In this document: positions 35,322-47,903 of the stretch, one piece after another
How positions within the stretch are numbered: the first letter of the stretch is position 1
Layout: each line of letters begins with the position of its first letter
NCBI GenBank assembly: GCA_023014335.1
Contig: JAECYW010000011.1
Coordinates: 1,674,001 to 1,738,000 of the forward strand
DNA from: Galerina marginata
Lineage: Eukaryota; Basidiomycota; Agaricomycetes; Agaricales; Galerinaceae
Direction of reading: 5' to 3'
DNA: 64,000 nucleotides
Made by a program: the position numbers and the translations under genes
Notes under the pieces: model-generated
The model's input: the letters and a program-made list of their open reading frames with translations, nothing else
Database searches by the model: none
Told to the model about the DNA's origin: nothing

Positions 35322-36325
35322 ACGATGCTGTGAAAAAGCAGTAATTAATTGTCAAATGATATATGATGGATACTAATACAATTGCATACCTTTGACTGAA
35401 TCATTGAAGTTGAAAGAGGCGATGGGAGTGACGGTGTTGATGAAAGCTTGGAGGTTACAGGTGGCTCGACTACAGAATTCGAGATCAAAGCTTGATTGTT
35501 ATGAACAGAAATGTCGAGGTCTTCCGGGCCAGAGTCGGTAAAGTCGTCAAGCATCTGAGAGGTAGGATCTTTGGTTCGAGGTAGCAAAGTGCGGCTTGAA
35601 GGATGCTGCCCAACGTGTGTTCAACATAGAAGACCGAAGACGGGTGTGGCAGTGGGCGGGGCTGTGTGGAGAGAGATGGTAATGGCGAGCTGCTTGAGAT
35701 AATATGGTATTGCTTGGGTCAAACGGACATTGGATGGAGATGTGTGGGAGCGGTTGGAATACTCGAGGAATATCCTGCGGGCGCCATATCTCTGATAAAG
35801 TAATCACCACTTGATCTAGATATGAAGGTCAATCAATTAGTCAAATAAGTAACTGGGAGAATAGCATAGAAACCGACCGATTAGACCATCAGCAAACTTA
35901 TGTTTTGTTGGGTTATTCGAGGGTAAATCCTTTGTTGTTTGGGCGGTTGGGGTGGTACGGAGTCGGCATGTTCACCTCAATCAACTAACTTGTCGAGAGT
36001 GGATTGTCCGCAGTTAACGGCGCTGGACAAGCCTATGAAGATGGCTGGAATGTGAAAGCAGGATGGGGTGGGGTCAGTGTGGGGGCAGCGAGGTAAGAAC
36101 CAAAGTGCGTGTGAAGAAAACGTCCAGAACCAGAAAACCCTGGGCAGAATTCTCGACTTGAGGAGGGAAAACCCTGGGCTCAAAAGCTCACAGATTTGGT
36201 TCCGAAAGCCCTGGAAATGACCAATTTTCCCTGACACGATCGATGCATGATCAAGCGTTGAGGATGAAGGTAAAGTTGACTACACCATAGTTGTCCGACT
36301 GTTTCTCTTTCCTTCTGCACTGGCA
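35322..36325. other. Stretch without a secure gene
   Basis: Minus-strand open frames (35345-35587, 35547-35810) contain Ser/Pro-rich sequence and a good donor near 35390 (AAAG|GTATGC), so a minus-strand exon is possible. No family was recognised. CCCTGGGC occurs twice (36140 and 36172) without other structure. Confidence 0.35.
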
Positions 36326-37829
36326 ATGTCATATGATGAGTCGGACGACCTTGCGTATAACCCATTCGCCGAAGAAAGCGATTATGCCTCCAATTCAACC
36401 TCAAATCTAGCTCAGGGATACTACAGTTCTGCGTTCTTTCCAAAGCTGTCGAATTCACGACCAACACTGCGACGGCGGCGGTCGTCTCTAACGGACCAGT
36501 CGTCCTTGAAAGGGAACGAACGGCGCTCGAAACATGCAAGATCACGTACCGAGATTCAAATTGTCCCGCACAGTGCTGGATTACACCCTCTGAAGTCTGC
36601 GCTGGCAAGGGCTGAAGGCGCTGTATTTCAAGATGTGGGTATTACACGGCCGCATCTATCACGCATGGTCAACGAAGCGACTTTGGTGGATGCTCCTTTG
36701 GTGGACGCTCCTTTGTCTGATACAGTAGCAGACCAGCCTACTCTTTCCCTGGATCAGGAGAAGGAAGTTATTGTGCATCAGGTATATTTTTATTTCACAC
36801 CGTCTTCTTCGTTTTTTATATCCATTCCAGGTTTCCCAAAATGACTCTTTAGCTGGAGTCTCATTGAAATACGGTATATCATTGCCCAACCTTAGAAGGG
36901 CAAACAAATTGTGGACGTCCGACTCCATACACATTCGGCATGTACTATACATTCCGATAGACCAAGCCTCTCGCGCCCGAGAGTACATACTAGAGCCAAA
37001 TCTTATATCCCTTACACCCGACCCCCCCGACCCATCTGTGAATCCATTCGATGACAACTCTAGGATGAATTCGCTCGTCGAGGGTACTATCGTCGAACAT
37101 GTCCCACCAAGTCCATTCGTCAATGTTCGGAGAATACCCGCAAATCAATTGTCCTATTTTCCACCTTCTACCAGCAGAAATACAGAATTAAAATTCAGCG
37201 GTTACTCGGAGGCCAACAATCCATACCATCGGTCTCCTGGTGGCTCCAAACTATCGCCTGGATACAACAAATATTCACCGTCTCCTGTAAACAACTCCCT
37301 TGCATCTATTCTTACAGCTCTGCCGATTGCCGCATCCACACGAGATGAAATAATTACGAGACTGTCATTCGATAGCGTCAGTTCGAGTTTTAGCGACCGA
37401 TCTCATGCCAATTCCGACGAAGAAATCGGACATGAACTCGATGACGTCGCGAAACATGTACGGCGTGCAGTCGACGGTGTCGAGTACGAGATTGGCGAAC
37501 AATCAATGCCAACACCAAAGGCTTCCCAGCGACCACCGTACGCGGTGTTACCAATGCGAACTAACCCTCCAACCATGTTGTCGTCTTCCCTTCCGAAAAC
37601 TTCTTATGTGCACTCGCACTCTTCCATGTCACCACCACGCTTTTATGTTTCACAGGCCAATGAAACATACATTCGGACGTCCCAAATGGAGCCTTCAGCC
37701 GCAATGCAACTGCCTAATTTCCGCAGTAGTACTGTTGGACGACGATCCTCAGGGAAAGTTCTCTTGGGGAACGCTGGAGGGCATCAAACCCATGGTTCCA
37801 TTAACCTTGACTTAGGGAGGGCAGAATGA
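36326..37829 (+). CDS. Intracellular LysM-domain protein
   Basis: Exons 36326-36781 and 36831-37829 join in phase (484 aa). There is no signal peptide. The N-part is polar and disordered (SYDESDDLAYNPFAEESDY, RPTLRRRRSSL). A single LysM spans the intron: VIVHQ joined to VSQNDSLAGVSLKYGISL, then NLRRANKLW and HVLYIPID. The C-part is Ser/Pro-rich. Lack of a secretion signal and one mid-protein LysM recall LYSMD1/2-type cytosolic proteins, not chitin-binding effectors. Its function is not known. Confidence 0.85.
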
Positions 37830-39237
37830 CAGGCTTCCACTTTCTTCTTCTCACCTGAGGCAGCGGCGTATACATTGTGCAATCATTACAACCGCTTCAC
37901 CTACCTAATGTCAATGTCCGCCTTCAGTCATTGACTGGTGATTGTCATGTTCTCCTTCACTTCAGGATTCCGCCCGCTAATTCTACCTTTTTTCTTCGTC
38001 TGCGTTACTCTGGCGGAGCCGAACATTGGAATTCAAGACTCACCCCCATGACATCAAGAGATAATGTCGGGGCAATGACTGGGTGGTGCACGGCCGGCAG
38101 CTACCACAAAGCCATCTGTTCCAAAGGTGGACGTCATCTACAAGTCGGACCCACAATGTGAGCTGAGCGACCCACCATACCCTTCGAACCAGATTGTCTT
38201 GGTGTCACATTGTACACATTGTACAATCTGTTCCTTGGAAATGGAGATGTGGGGTCGATTTTGTGGTCCATCCAGAACCCGAGATTGATTCCCACTACTA
38301 CTTCTCGGAGAGCGATCAAGTGTTTAGTGCAGTGCATCCAATAAGTTCTCCGCCTTTGTTGATCATGCATAATTCTTCAACCAAATATCCCGATGTAGCT
38401 TTTCCTCCCGATGATATCAGCCTTGCTTGGTGGCTGCAATTAGGTTTGAACAGAGTTCAATCCCACTGGCCAATTGTTTATCCGCCTCTGCAAGCTCCGG
38501 ATTCTCAACGGTTCCTCGGCGTACCTTAACAGCCCGGAAGTTATTGCATGTAAAAAACTAATTGCTGCTATATCGATGTTCGCATCCATGTCACGGCAGT
38601 CTCACGATGCTTCTTCCACCCTCGCTGACTGCAAATTTCACCTCTATGTTGTGAGATACAATGACCATCTTAGTGTTCAGATGTCTGTGACAAAGGAGGT
38701 GTGCCATGAGACTATCATTCCCATGTTTTATTTGATTGTGCGCTCTCCAGGGCGGCTCGGAGCGCTGGTGTGCTCATCCAGCTTCGAAGAAGTCGGACAC
38801 TTAACTTGACTGGCAAACAACCTGGATGATTGATGGGTACGGCTATGTTAATCTACATCCAGGACTTGATGCAAATACACACCATGTGTTTCACTCACCA
38901 GAGTGGCGGATCAGTGATATTTAATTATGGGTTCTCTTCCTAAGAGTTAGTGTGTTCTCATGTCAGAACCTACTTGACATGGGATATACAAGTTTCAAAG
39001 GTAGCGCCTGAGAGACTGGACTTACTCATCCTCGTATCAATGACGTACGAAATTGGTTCTTCTCGCCAGTGTGCCTTCGATCCTGCGCCACTGGGAGGAC
39101 GGCGATCATTTTCATCGAATTGAGCATTGTAATTTCATTAACCATTTAATGATCCCAGCTGGATGAGAATGCTTTCCGAAACAAACAAAGTAAAGATAAG
39201 AACTATGTCCTCCGGTTATACAGAACAAGAATTATCA
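37830..39237 (+). other. Coding-like but unassigned stretch
   Basis: Plus-strand fragments look like protein but change frame: VDVIYKSDPQCELSDPPYP (about 38133-38185), YYFSESDQVFSAVHPISSP (about 38300-38355) and IDGYGYVNLHPGLDANTHH (about 38830-38885). No single long frame links them and I recognise no family. A decayed or error-containing gene is likely. Confidence 0.3.
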
Positions 39238-40075
39238 TTAAAAGCCTTTGGCGTAATTGCCCTTTTCATAAAAGGCTTCCATCCGTGCCACAATGGAGCT
39301 GAGAGCAGCCAGCCATTTATCAAGCTCTGCGTTGAGCTTGTCTTGGGTAGCAGGTTCACCACCTTCAGGATCGGCAGCAAGCTTGGCGTAGAAATCTGCA
39401 CGATATGGACATGCCTTCATGGCCACCTGTATATGAGGAACCAAATCTAATAAGCACGCGTCTTGAAATTTCATCCCAGGACCTACAGCAAAAATTCCCT
39501 TAACAACAAAGTTATGGAACTTCTTCAGCGTATTGTCATAAGACTTCGTAAACGCCGCGGATAATTCCTCGCCTTTGTTGCTTTGTGAGTTCTGGAGCGC
39601 TTTGCAGGTGAATGAGAGTCCCCGAAGGAGCCAAAGGAGCCCTTCAGTTGCAGTACGTTTCTTCTCGCCCTTCTCATTCTCGACTAGAGATTCCAAGGTC
39701 GCAGAGAGAGTAGGCGTAGCTTCGTAGCGTGTCCTCACTTTCTAGGAGATGAAATTTGGATTGGAAATTGGATTCTAGGTATCGGTATATGATCTCACCG
39801 TGATGTTTCCCTTCAAATCGCTTTGAACAACTGAAAAAGCTGCTGATCCGAGGAGATCTAACAGGTTATTTAGAAAAGAATTAGATTTCACAATGATTAA
39901 TATAATACCAAAGAGCCCCACAAGTCCATCTGCTGCTTCGAGGAATGCCACGGTATCAACTCCTGCATCGGTAATGGGGACATCTGCGAAGGACTGTTAT
40001 AGCCCCTATGAGGATCTGTCGAGTAGACAGCCCAATAAGACAGCTTACTTTGACAGTCTCGAGATAAGGGGCCAT
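39238..40075 (-). CDS. Glycolipid transfer protein (GLTP)
   Basis: It moves glycosphingolipids between membranes in the cytosol. Exons 40049-40075, 39909-39993, 39799-39857 and 39238-39741 sum to 675 nt in phase (224 aa), starting MAPYLETVK. All key GLTP ligand residues are visible. SDLKGNITKV carries the D, N and K of the sugar-binding triad, LLWLLRGL the stacking Trp, and LKKFHNFVVKG the His. The end KGNYAKGF is usual. Length matches the family. A complete, probably functional gene. Confidence 0.93.
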
Positions 40076-40344
40076 ATTATAAGATCAGAGATCGATGCAG
40101 TATGTCAAGCTGTGGAATGGAAAGAGGTGTTTGTTGAAGGTGCTGGGCAGGACTAAATCGTGATGGTGATGGTGTTTGGATACCATTTTATCTTATCTTA
40201 TCAGATATTATCACCCACTTGATGTCAACAATCGGCAACATTTTCATCTTTCTCTCCCCCACCCTTTCTTGTTCCGGGCCCCTGACTCAGAGATCCTCTA
40301 CTGCCTTGGGGGGGGGGACATCTCATTTCCCCCTTTTTTAAAGG

Positions 40345-41107
40345 ATGCCGCACGCTGACTCATCCCTAGTACCAGATCAGTACGGACCAGTTAGACCTTC
40401 TGAGGCCAGTAACTGACGAAGATTTCAGAATACAAACCAAACCAGAATTTTGGGACCATATACATAGTCAATTGGAGGGACTGCTAGACGGACAGAGGCA
40501 TTGGGTACGGAAATGTTATTTTTATTTATGTGATTATCCTTACTGACTTGTAGTAGGTTTCAAACCTGGCAAACGCGTCAGCCCTCATCTATAATTCTCT
40601 CCTTGCATTTCCGAAATTCTTCGGACAGGCTGAAGACAAGGCTGTAATTGGTGTGGTCAGAGACTTTACAGCAACCTGTTAGGCGTATCCCGCTGATGTT
40701 TACATACAGGCTTCTACATCGACTCGGCTTTCTTTCCTCCACCTCGTCAACCAGGTGCGACTCTTGGTGACGATGCAAATCGGTTGCTGCTGGGGCCCTT
40801 CTGCGGGAAACCCGCGTGTCAGTTCATTCAAACTTCTCCAGGGAAAGCACGAGGAGTTTGTGCGGATGCTTATCTTCAACAAAAAACGTTGATCGTGCCG
40901 GAGGTTGATCTATACCCTGGCCACATTGCTTGTGACGGCGATACGAAAAGCGAGATTGTTATTCCTCTTATTCACACGCTTCAAGGTGAGATCAAGGTCT
41001 TGGGCGTCCTGGACCTGGATTGTCTTGCTGTGAATGGGTTCGATGACAATGATAGCGAAGGATTGGAAAGGATAGCAAGATTAATCGTGGCTGCATGTAA
41101 CTGGTAA
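40345..41107 (+). CDS. Free methionine-(R)-sulfoxide reductase (GAF domain)
   Basis: It reduces free Met-R-sulfoxide. The start MPHADSSLVP is typical of the family. Exon 1 continues as TKPEFWDHIHSQLEGLL but one base out of frame, near 40380-40390. The next exon begins after GTAGTAG at about 40557 (VSNLANASALIYNSLLAFP). The last begins at about 40711 (FYIDSAFFPPPRPG). Catalytic Cys candidates lie in GPFCGKPACQF and RGVCADAY. The GAF core ends LGVLDLDCLAVNGFDD and ERIARLIVAACNW. The WC usually found before GFYID is missing or lost in the intron model. Confidence 0.82.
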
Positions 41108-41145
41108 CGAAACAAATAGAGACACTTAGAAAATGCAGTGATGCC

Positions 41146-44100
41146 CTATGTACTGTTACTTTTTTGCCAAGCGAGGAATTCTTCATGTAGCTTTGCTTGA
41201 GTTGCGAAATCTTTTTGGACTTTCTTCGAATGACTTTTAGTCAGGTCTTTCCCTTCGGCATCAGTAAGCGGGAGGCCGTCCTCATTCCAGGACCCATATG
41301 TCCCATCCGGGACATTTGGTGGTTTGAAAAAAGCCTGTGGGGACACCCGCCCCTTCTCGATCTTTTGAAGTCGTTTCTGCCGCTCAGCTTCGACCGCAGC
41401 CTCCTTCTTGGCGGCTCTGGCTTCCAGAAGTGCTCGTTTCTCTTCCCGAGCTTTCATCAACTCTGCTGGAGGAACTAGCTTTACCAGAGCCTTGCCATCT
41501 GGGCCGCCAGATCAATCAGTCCATCAATCATGTGGCGCATGGAAGAAGCTGACCTTCTTGATCGTCTAGAGCGACACCGAGGGGTACTAGGTCGGTGTCT
41601 CGAAGTTTATCACACAAGGCGAGAATATCTTTAAGCGCCGTCTCGCCTTTCGCCATCGCCAACTTTCGAACGTTATCCCGGAATGACGACAAAACTCTCA
41701 ATGACGGCATGAGAATTTCTTCGCGCTAGGAGGGAAAATAAAGTCAGATATACTTCGGGTGGTACTAGTGTGAAGGAACATACATTGGTATTCTCACCAA
41801 TTGCGGACAATTGACCCCAGCCAATATCGGACGACTGGCCTTCTCCGAGGCCGAACATGCGCAGCATTTTACCTACCCACTCTGCAATGTTCTCCACCAA
41901 CTTGACATTCAAGGCCTTGCCTCGAGAATTGATGTACACATTAGTTCGTGACACAAGTTCTCGAAGGACATCAGTGGCAGCTGGGGTGTTGAAGGAATCA
42001 CACAACGCCTCTCTGAAAGCAGACTGACTGTCATAAAAACTGGAAGCGTTTCTCAGATCTTGGAGCAAACAAAAATAGAAGACAGGGGGTGGATACCTTG
42101 CTAACAGATCCTTTTCTTGCTGTTCGAAATGGTGATGCCCGTCTGAGGCCGTACCCTCGGCGTTTGCTTGGTTTATAAGAGCCTTGACTGTCGTGAAAAA
42201 ATTCTGGGAATTTATGAGAAAATAAGGTTTAAATCGCAAAAACAATGATTAAATACAAACATTAATCGTAACTTCCAGATTACGGACTTCTCCTGTCATC
42301 AGCGATTCGGTGAAGTCTACTTTTGAATTCCAGAGTTGAGTGAGAAAGGCGAGGCGGAGCTGCCGAGCTGTAAATTTTTCCAGAATTTCCTTTAATTTCA
42401 TCAACGTCAGTGAAAGGATCTCCTGACGACCTTCAAAGTACGAACATCTATTGTAATGAAGTTCTTGAGGGACTTGCTCATTTTCAAACCCTCGATATGT
42501 AAATGACCAGTATGAAGGAAGTAATTGACCCAAGCTTTGCAGTTGTGATACGCCTGAATGCGGTATTGACTTAGCAAACTATGCGTACTAAAACAATTGG
42601 ACATTACCTCGGCTTGTGCCATTTCATTGTCATGATGGGGAAACGCGAGATCGATTCCTCCTGAATGTATATCCATGTTGTCTCCGAAAATAGCGCTTGC
42701 CATGACTGAGCATTCAATATGCCATCCTGGGCGTCCTGGACCCCAAGGGGAGGGCCATGATGGCTCTCCTGGTTTGGAAGCTTTCCAAAGTGCAAAATCA
42801 GCCGCTGATCGTCTCCCAGTCTTGCTTGATAATGAACCTGGAAGCAAATTGTTAGAAAAATTACTTGATATCGGGTAATGCGATCCACCTTCTCCCTCTT
42901 CAAGCAAATCGCGATTACCAGTGCTCCACGGCTCCAGTTTTGCATAATCGTGATTTTCGGACGAGTCGAAGGCTAAAGTATTGAAATAAACACTTCCTTC
43001 TGCCTCGTATGCAAAACCATTCGAAACGATGCCTTCCACGAAAGCGACAATTTCTGGGACATATTCTGTGACCCGCGTTACAGTATCGGGATTTCGTACC
43101 CTAAGTCGGGTCATATCTTCGAAAAACTTTCTTCCCAATGTGCGGCCAATTTCCTTGAAATGGCAGGATCCGTCACAGTGGCTTTGTACTGATGATCCAG
43201 TAGCTCGATCAGATCTATGTAGATAGCGATAAAAAAGCTCGAACCTCTTCGTCCAAAGACAGGACCAGGACATCTTTTGACGCGTCAATCAATTGGTGAG
43301 CAGTCGCAGTTTCAGAGTTTCCACTGGCGAGCTGAGATTGGGCAGTATTTAAGGCGTCAAAAGTCCGTCGCTTCAGTGCAAAGCATTTGAGACCAAATTT
43401 GAAGTTATTGTGAGGTTGGTCTTACCGAAGACGAATAATACATATCGAATTTCTCGTCGCTTTTTAAGCACTCTTGTTTCCAATTCTGGTTTTGATATAG
43501 CTCTGAAATTCTCAACCATGCAGCTTCTTCATGCCCAACTCTTGCCTTTTCCTGGTCGGGGACGCCTCGACTAAGCTGATTCCGTAGGAAGACTTCCCAA
43601 GCATCCCGTATCCTTGCCAAAAGGGAAGGTGTGAGGGTGTTAGTTTCAGATCTAAATTTTTCTAAAAGATGATTTTGGCGGGCTCTTATGATGATCTTGT
43701 CTGTCATCAGACATGAGTTCAAAATATATGCAACTATGCCCTCACACCTTGTCATCGATATCTGTAACATTCATCACAAAATGAACATCATATCCAAAAT
43801 AATCGGTCATAATCCTTCGAAGGATATCCTGAGTGACATAATTTCTGGGGGAAGTACGGTTAACTTTTATAATCTATGGCAAAACATGAATATACCTGGC
43901 ATGTCCCATATGCGAGGCATCATACACCGTCGGACCGCAATTGTACCACTTAATATGACGTCCATTACGAGGAACGAATTCAGTCTGCCCAGAAATTGAG
44001 ATCCATGGTCATTTATAAATGTGCTGAGTTTGACCTTGGTCCTCGTTAACGAATTGTACAGCCGGATTACAGGCTCTTCCGCTTCTTTCTTAGGAATTGA

Positions 44101-44232
44101 CCAGGGAGGTTGCTGGACAGACATTGAGGAAAACCGTCGGAATGTTGAGCGATAGGGAGAAAAAGAAGGATTCAAAAACAGGTATCCAGCTGGCAGGACT
44201 TTTAAGTGGGTTCCAATCCAGGTCCTAATCAT
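41146..44232 (-). CDS. Cysteinyl-tRNA synthetase, with probable mitochondrial leader
   Basis: It charges tRNA-Cys. Multi-exon: exon 1 is 44035-44232, exon 2 is 43896-43984, the last ends at 41146. Class I motifs: [15 protein letters not shown] (HIGH region with zinc Cys), [26 protein letters not shown] and [14 protein letters not shown]-type anticodon-binding region and a Lys/Ala-rich tail ([17 protein letters not shown] type) follow. Two in-frame ATGs are plausible. [12 protein letters not shown] opens an Arg-rich, acid-free leader ending RSTFRRFSS; the ATG at 44122-44124 starts MSVQQPPW. Two starts would supply mitochondrial and cytosolic forms, as one gene does in many fungi. No frame problem was noticed in the parts checked. 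Confidence 0.9.
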
Positions 44233-46904
44233 GGAAGACCTTTAATTGCCATTGACCATGAACGAGTCACTGTCGATCGATCACATGATTCGCGTCAATC
44301 TACGTGTCGGTCCTCCAGCCGTGCTCGGACGCGCACGTAGGTTGACTTTTATCATGTTTTATTTAACCCGCCAAGCTTCGAAGATCTCCACCACAAACAA
44401 CACCAATTGTCATTGAAGGCAGTTGCAAGATGAAACCGGATTTCAGGTTGTGACGTCATAAGCGGAGACAGGCCTTCTTGCGAGAAACCTCCCAATCCTT
44501 CGTGCTGCTCAGTCTTCAAACTGGGCGACTATGCCAATATAACGACCCTATATGCGTTGACTCTGGGCAATTTTGATCCTCCTATGCCTCATCCACGGAA
44601 TCCTGAATACTTAGGCCAATGGACTAATATGATCAACGCTGGTTGTCATAAACGAAACCGACCTCAAGCGACCTTATCATGAAGTTTAATACCGCTACAT
44701 GTCGAAATCCTTCCTGCCAAATCGAGCTTCTACCAAATCATAGTTTTCTGCCTGCTTCCCTTGGTGCAATAGATGTTACGGTCTCCACTATAGTCATCGA
44801 CTGGCTTTTCAAACCCTCTGAGAGGAAGAAATTTGCTCATCCTTGCTCATCCTAAACTTTTTCGTTAAATGTTTGGACATGTTGCCGAGTTCTGTCAGGC
44901 TTTCCCGGTATAACTTTGTCAGTGTTTACTGACAGAGAGGCTTCCTTGGGTTCGGGCTGCCCAACGTCTGTGTACCGGTTTATTCCTTCTCTTGCTTACC
45001 CTACCTCAGCTGCGGCTCTTCTCAAGCTTTTGCGCTGTCCAGTTAAATTTATCTTTCTCCACATTCTGAACTTCTCGGCGCCCGCAGACATAAAAAGATG
45101 GCTCGTTTAAGGAATTTCCACGAACCCGAAACTGGCAACACTTTCCTGATATTTTTCTGGGGGTGGACATAAGGTTGGCTCGCTGCCCGGTCTGCCGCTC
45201 GTTGGGATTCTCTGATCGGAGAGGTGTGGCACTCTTTCTCATGGACTTGAATAGCACAGATGCTGATGACTTTAACAAACAGAACACCAGATAGGCGCTT
45301 CCAAAACACAAAGATAATCAGAGTATATCATCACTGGACTAAGATTATTGTCTGTTTTCAGAGGCGTCAGAGTTGGGTCTCTTTGCAAAAGGTGGTTACG
45401 GCGTCCCCTACTCACGTCCAAGTTTCACTGATCGGTCGGCTGCCGTTCTCTTTCAGTGCTGATTACCGACCGTTAATCGGGTTTGTTATACCGTACGATC
45501 GTCAAAATAAGGCATCTCCAAAGCGATTGATTCCTCACGTCGGAATTGTGTGCGTCTTTTTTACTGTAATGAAATTTTGTCTTGATCTGGCCTACCCTCT
45601 GACACTACTTTGGAGTCGTAGAATTCCCCCAATTAGGACAAAAATGTACTCCAAAAATACGTTGGCTGATCTCAGAGCAATCACAGAGCTCTTTGTACTC
45701 GGTCAGCGCGGAGACTTCGAGCGCTGATGGCATGATGCAGTAAAACTCTTCCAACTTGGTGGAGCATGGCCGATATGTAAAGCAGAGCGTGAGACACCTC
45801 GCAGTCTACGGCTAATATTTATCTTTACAGGTAAACGGTTTTCGTTCTGCACTGCATCCATGGGCACGTACATCCTATATTAAACTAGGCTAAACCTCGA
45901 ACGGCCAATGATTGGGTTAATCACTCGCCTGATTCCATTCGGTGTCCTGTGTTAACATCAATCAATGAGCATCCATCGAAAATAAACCTATATCGCACTA
46001 AAAATAAATCGGGCTGTTCCCCTCCTTGATCGTTAGAGACGCGTCGCATTTCTGCATCCGAGGCCTTCGTCCTCATTTTCCCGACTCAAGAAGCAGACTG
46101 TCTATCCATTGCTCGCGGAGTCTTCTGTCAGCTCAGCCCACAGGTCTCCTCAGAGAAGCCACCCATTCAGCTTCTCCGCGATATTCCAGGAACTAAGTAA
46201 TGCCTTGAGGCGCTGTTGTTGTGGGCGGATACGGGTGCATTACCTTCCTCAATACCATTTCAGAAATTCCGAATCCGAAGGCATGTCAAAATCATTGTTT
46301 GCCTGCCTTATCTCCATGATGAAATGGAACGCAGAAACAGTAACTGGGTGTTGTTGGGATATTAAGCGAAACCGTTCAGTCGGCTGTGCAATAAGTCACC
46401 CAGTTCGTTTCTTGTGGGTATTCATCATGATTGGGGGTTTGCATCTTCCGCCATTGCGAACCAAGATACATCATTAATATTCTCAATCAACCCTTCTCCA
46501 AATCCATAGCACACACCAACAACTTTCTTCACCCATGCTTACCATAAGGAGACGAATTTTGTTAATCCGACCCTGCACATGTACCTCACTGTGACTCTAT
46601 GTTTAAACCACAAACTCTATCAAAATCTCAGCTGGCAGTGCACAGCGTCTATCGCATCTTGAGCGACGCCGTGAGTAAATCTACTCCATTCATTAATTAT
46701 CGCTCCGAGGAAGTAACTTATTTCTCATCGACAGGTGTGTGTGTAAACACGGAGAACTACGTTACTTGATTTTTATTCAGGATTGAATACTTATAGGTTG
46801 CTCTTCGGTGATCGTCATCATCACTAAGAAAGGCTATAAAAGAACCATCCTACCTTCCCCTCGTTCCAAACCATTCCTTTCCATTCCTTCTTGCCTGCTC
46901 TACT
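44233..46904. other. Long stretch without a recognised gene
   Basis: It is upstream DNA of CysRS and of WOPR1. A CPVCRSLGF fragment near 45185 (plus) recalls the end of a RING finger, but the other ligands are not visible. Remaining open frames are short. Confidence 0.35.
46835..46842 (+). promoter_or_regulatory. TATA box of WOPR1
   Basis: TATAAAAG lies about 63 bases before the ATG at 46905 and is followed by a CT-rich leader, as in many fungal core promoters. Confidence 0.6.
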
Positions 46905-47903
46905 ATGCAGCCGCCCACTTGCGTTGGACTCCGCGTTCGAACTCCTTCAGACGCCCATATCATCTTCCATGCAGTTGCGACTAATATCTTAAGGATGGTG
47001 ACCCGCAGGCTAGATACGGATGAACGGCGAGCCATATCTTCTGGATGTGTATATGTCTGGCAGGAACGAGGAGCTACTGCAGAGGCAACGGGAGTGAGCG
47101 TCCATATCCTCACGATTGTTTAACTACTCTGACTGACGTACCCTCAGTTAGGCATCGAACGATGGACAGATTCTATTTCCTGGGGTCCCAGTCGCGTGAG
47201 AGATGTAATTATACATGATTGTTGCCGTCCGCCGTTCGTGCTCACGGAATTGACAGGAGTTCTTATATTATCACGAACGGAGGCCCATGCAGGCCGAGTT
47301 GGAGACTACTTCGGATTCTGATACAGCGTTAGTAAACTAAACCCTAGGTGACAGAGTAAGATCACTGATAGTGACTTTACAGGACGCATGGTCGGCGAGG
47401 GTATTTCAGACAGTCCCTAATTAAACAAACATATTCCGTTTTTGTGGCGACTCCCTATGGCCGGCAAAAGTGGCACCTCAGTATGGAGTAACGTTCTCAC
47501 TTCGATTTCAGGATACTTGTGCTCATGTGCTTCTACGTCAATCACAGTTGCGTACTTCACGCAAGAAACGGTTGGACAACTTAATACTATCGACAACCAC
47601 CCCTTGCTCGCGAATCTTCAGGTCCCACAAGGAGTTTACACATGCGCACGAAGCTCGAAAACCAGACCACAAGCTCTACCACCAACCCAAATTATCTACA
47701 GACAGCAGCATGTATCAATTGTACGTCGCCTCCACGCTCCTTTTTCTTTTTGTGTCTGTCTTGACAGAATGGAACAGATTCCTAAATACATCCCCCCACC
47801 TGGCACTTTCCAAACCTTGGCTCCTTTGGCGTATCTAAACCGCCTTCCCCCACCCCGTCGTCATGTACTGGACGAGATGGCCCTCATGTCCTTCTCTCCG
47901 TGA
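46905..47903 (+). CDS. WOPR (Gti1/Pac2) transcription factor, paralogue 1
   Basis: WOPR proteins are fungal DNA-binding regulators of morphology and development. The start MQPPTCVGLRVRTP matches the family. The N-terminal WOPR half follows: DAHIIFHAVATNILRM, VTRRLDTDERRAI and SGCVYVWQERG. Introns sit at about 47093-47147, 47200-47271, 47328-47380 and 47480-47552. The second half is LGIERWTDSISWGPSRVRD, EFLYYHERRP, QTYSVFVATPYGRQKWHL and IAYFTQETVGQLNTID. A short Pro-rich tail follows, much shorter than in paralogue 2. I cannot exclude further downstream exons. Confidence 0.85.

Noticed and set aside
26300..36250. Terminal inverted repeats of the Academ-like element
   Set aside because: Several short matches (such as CCCTGGGC) were inspected but none was long, properly placed or flanked by a target duplication.
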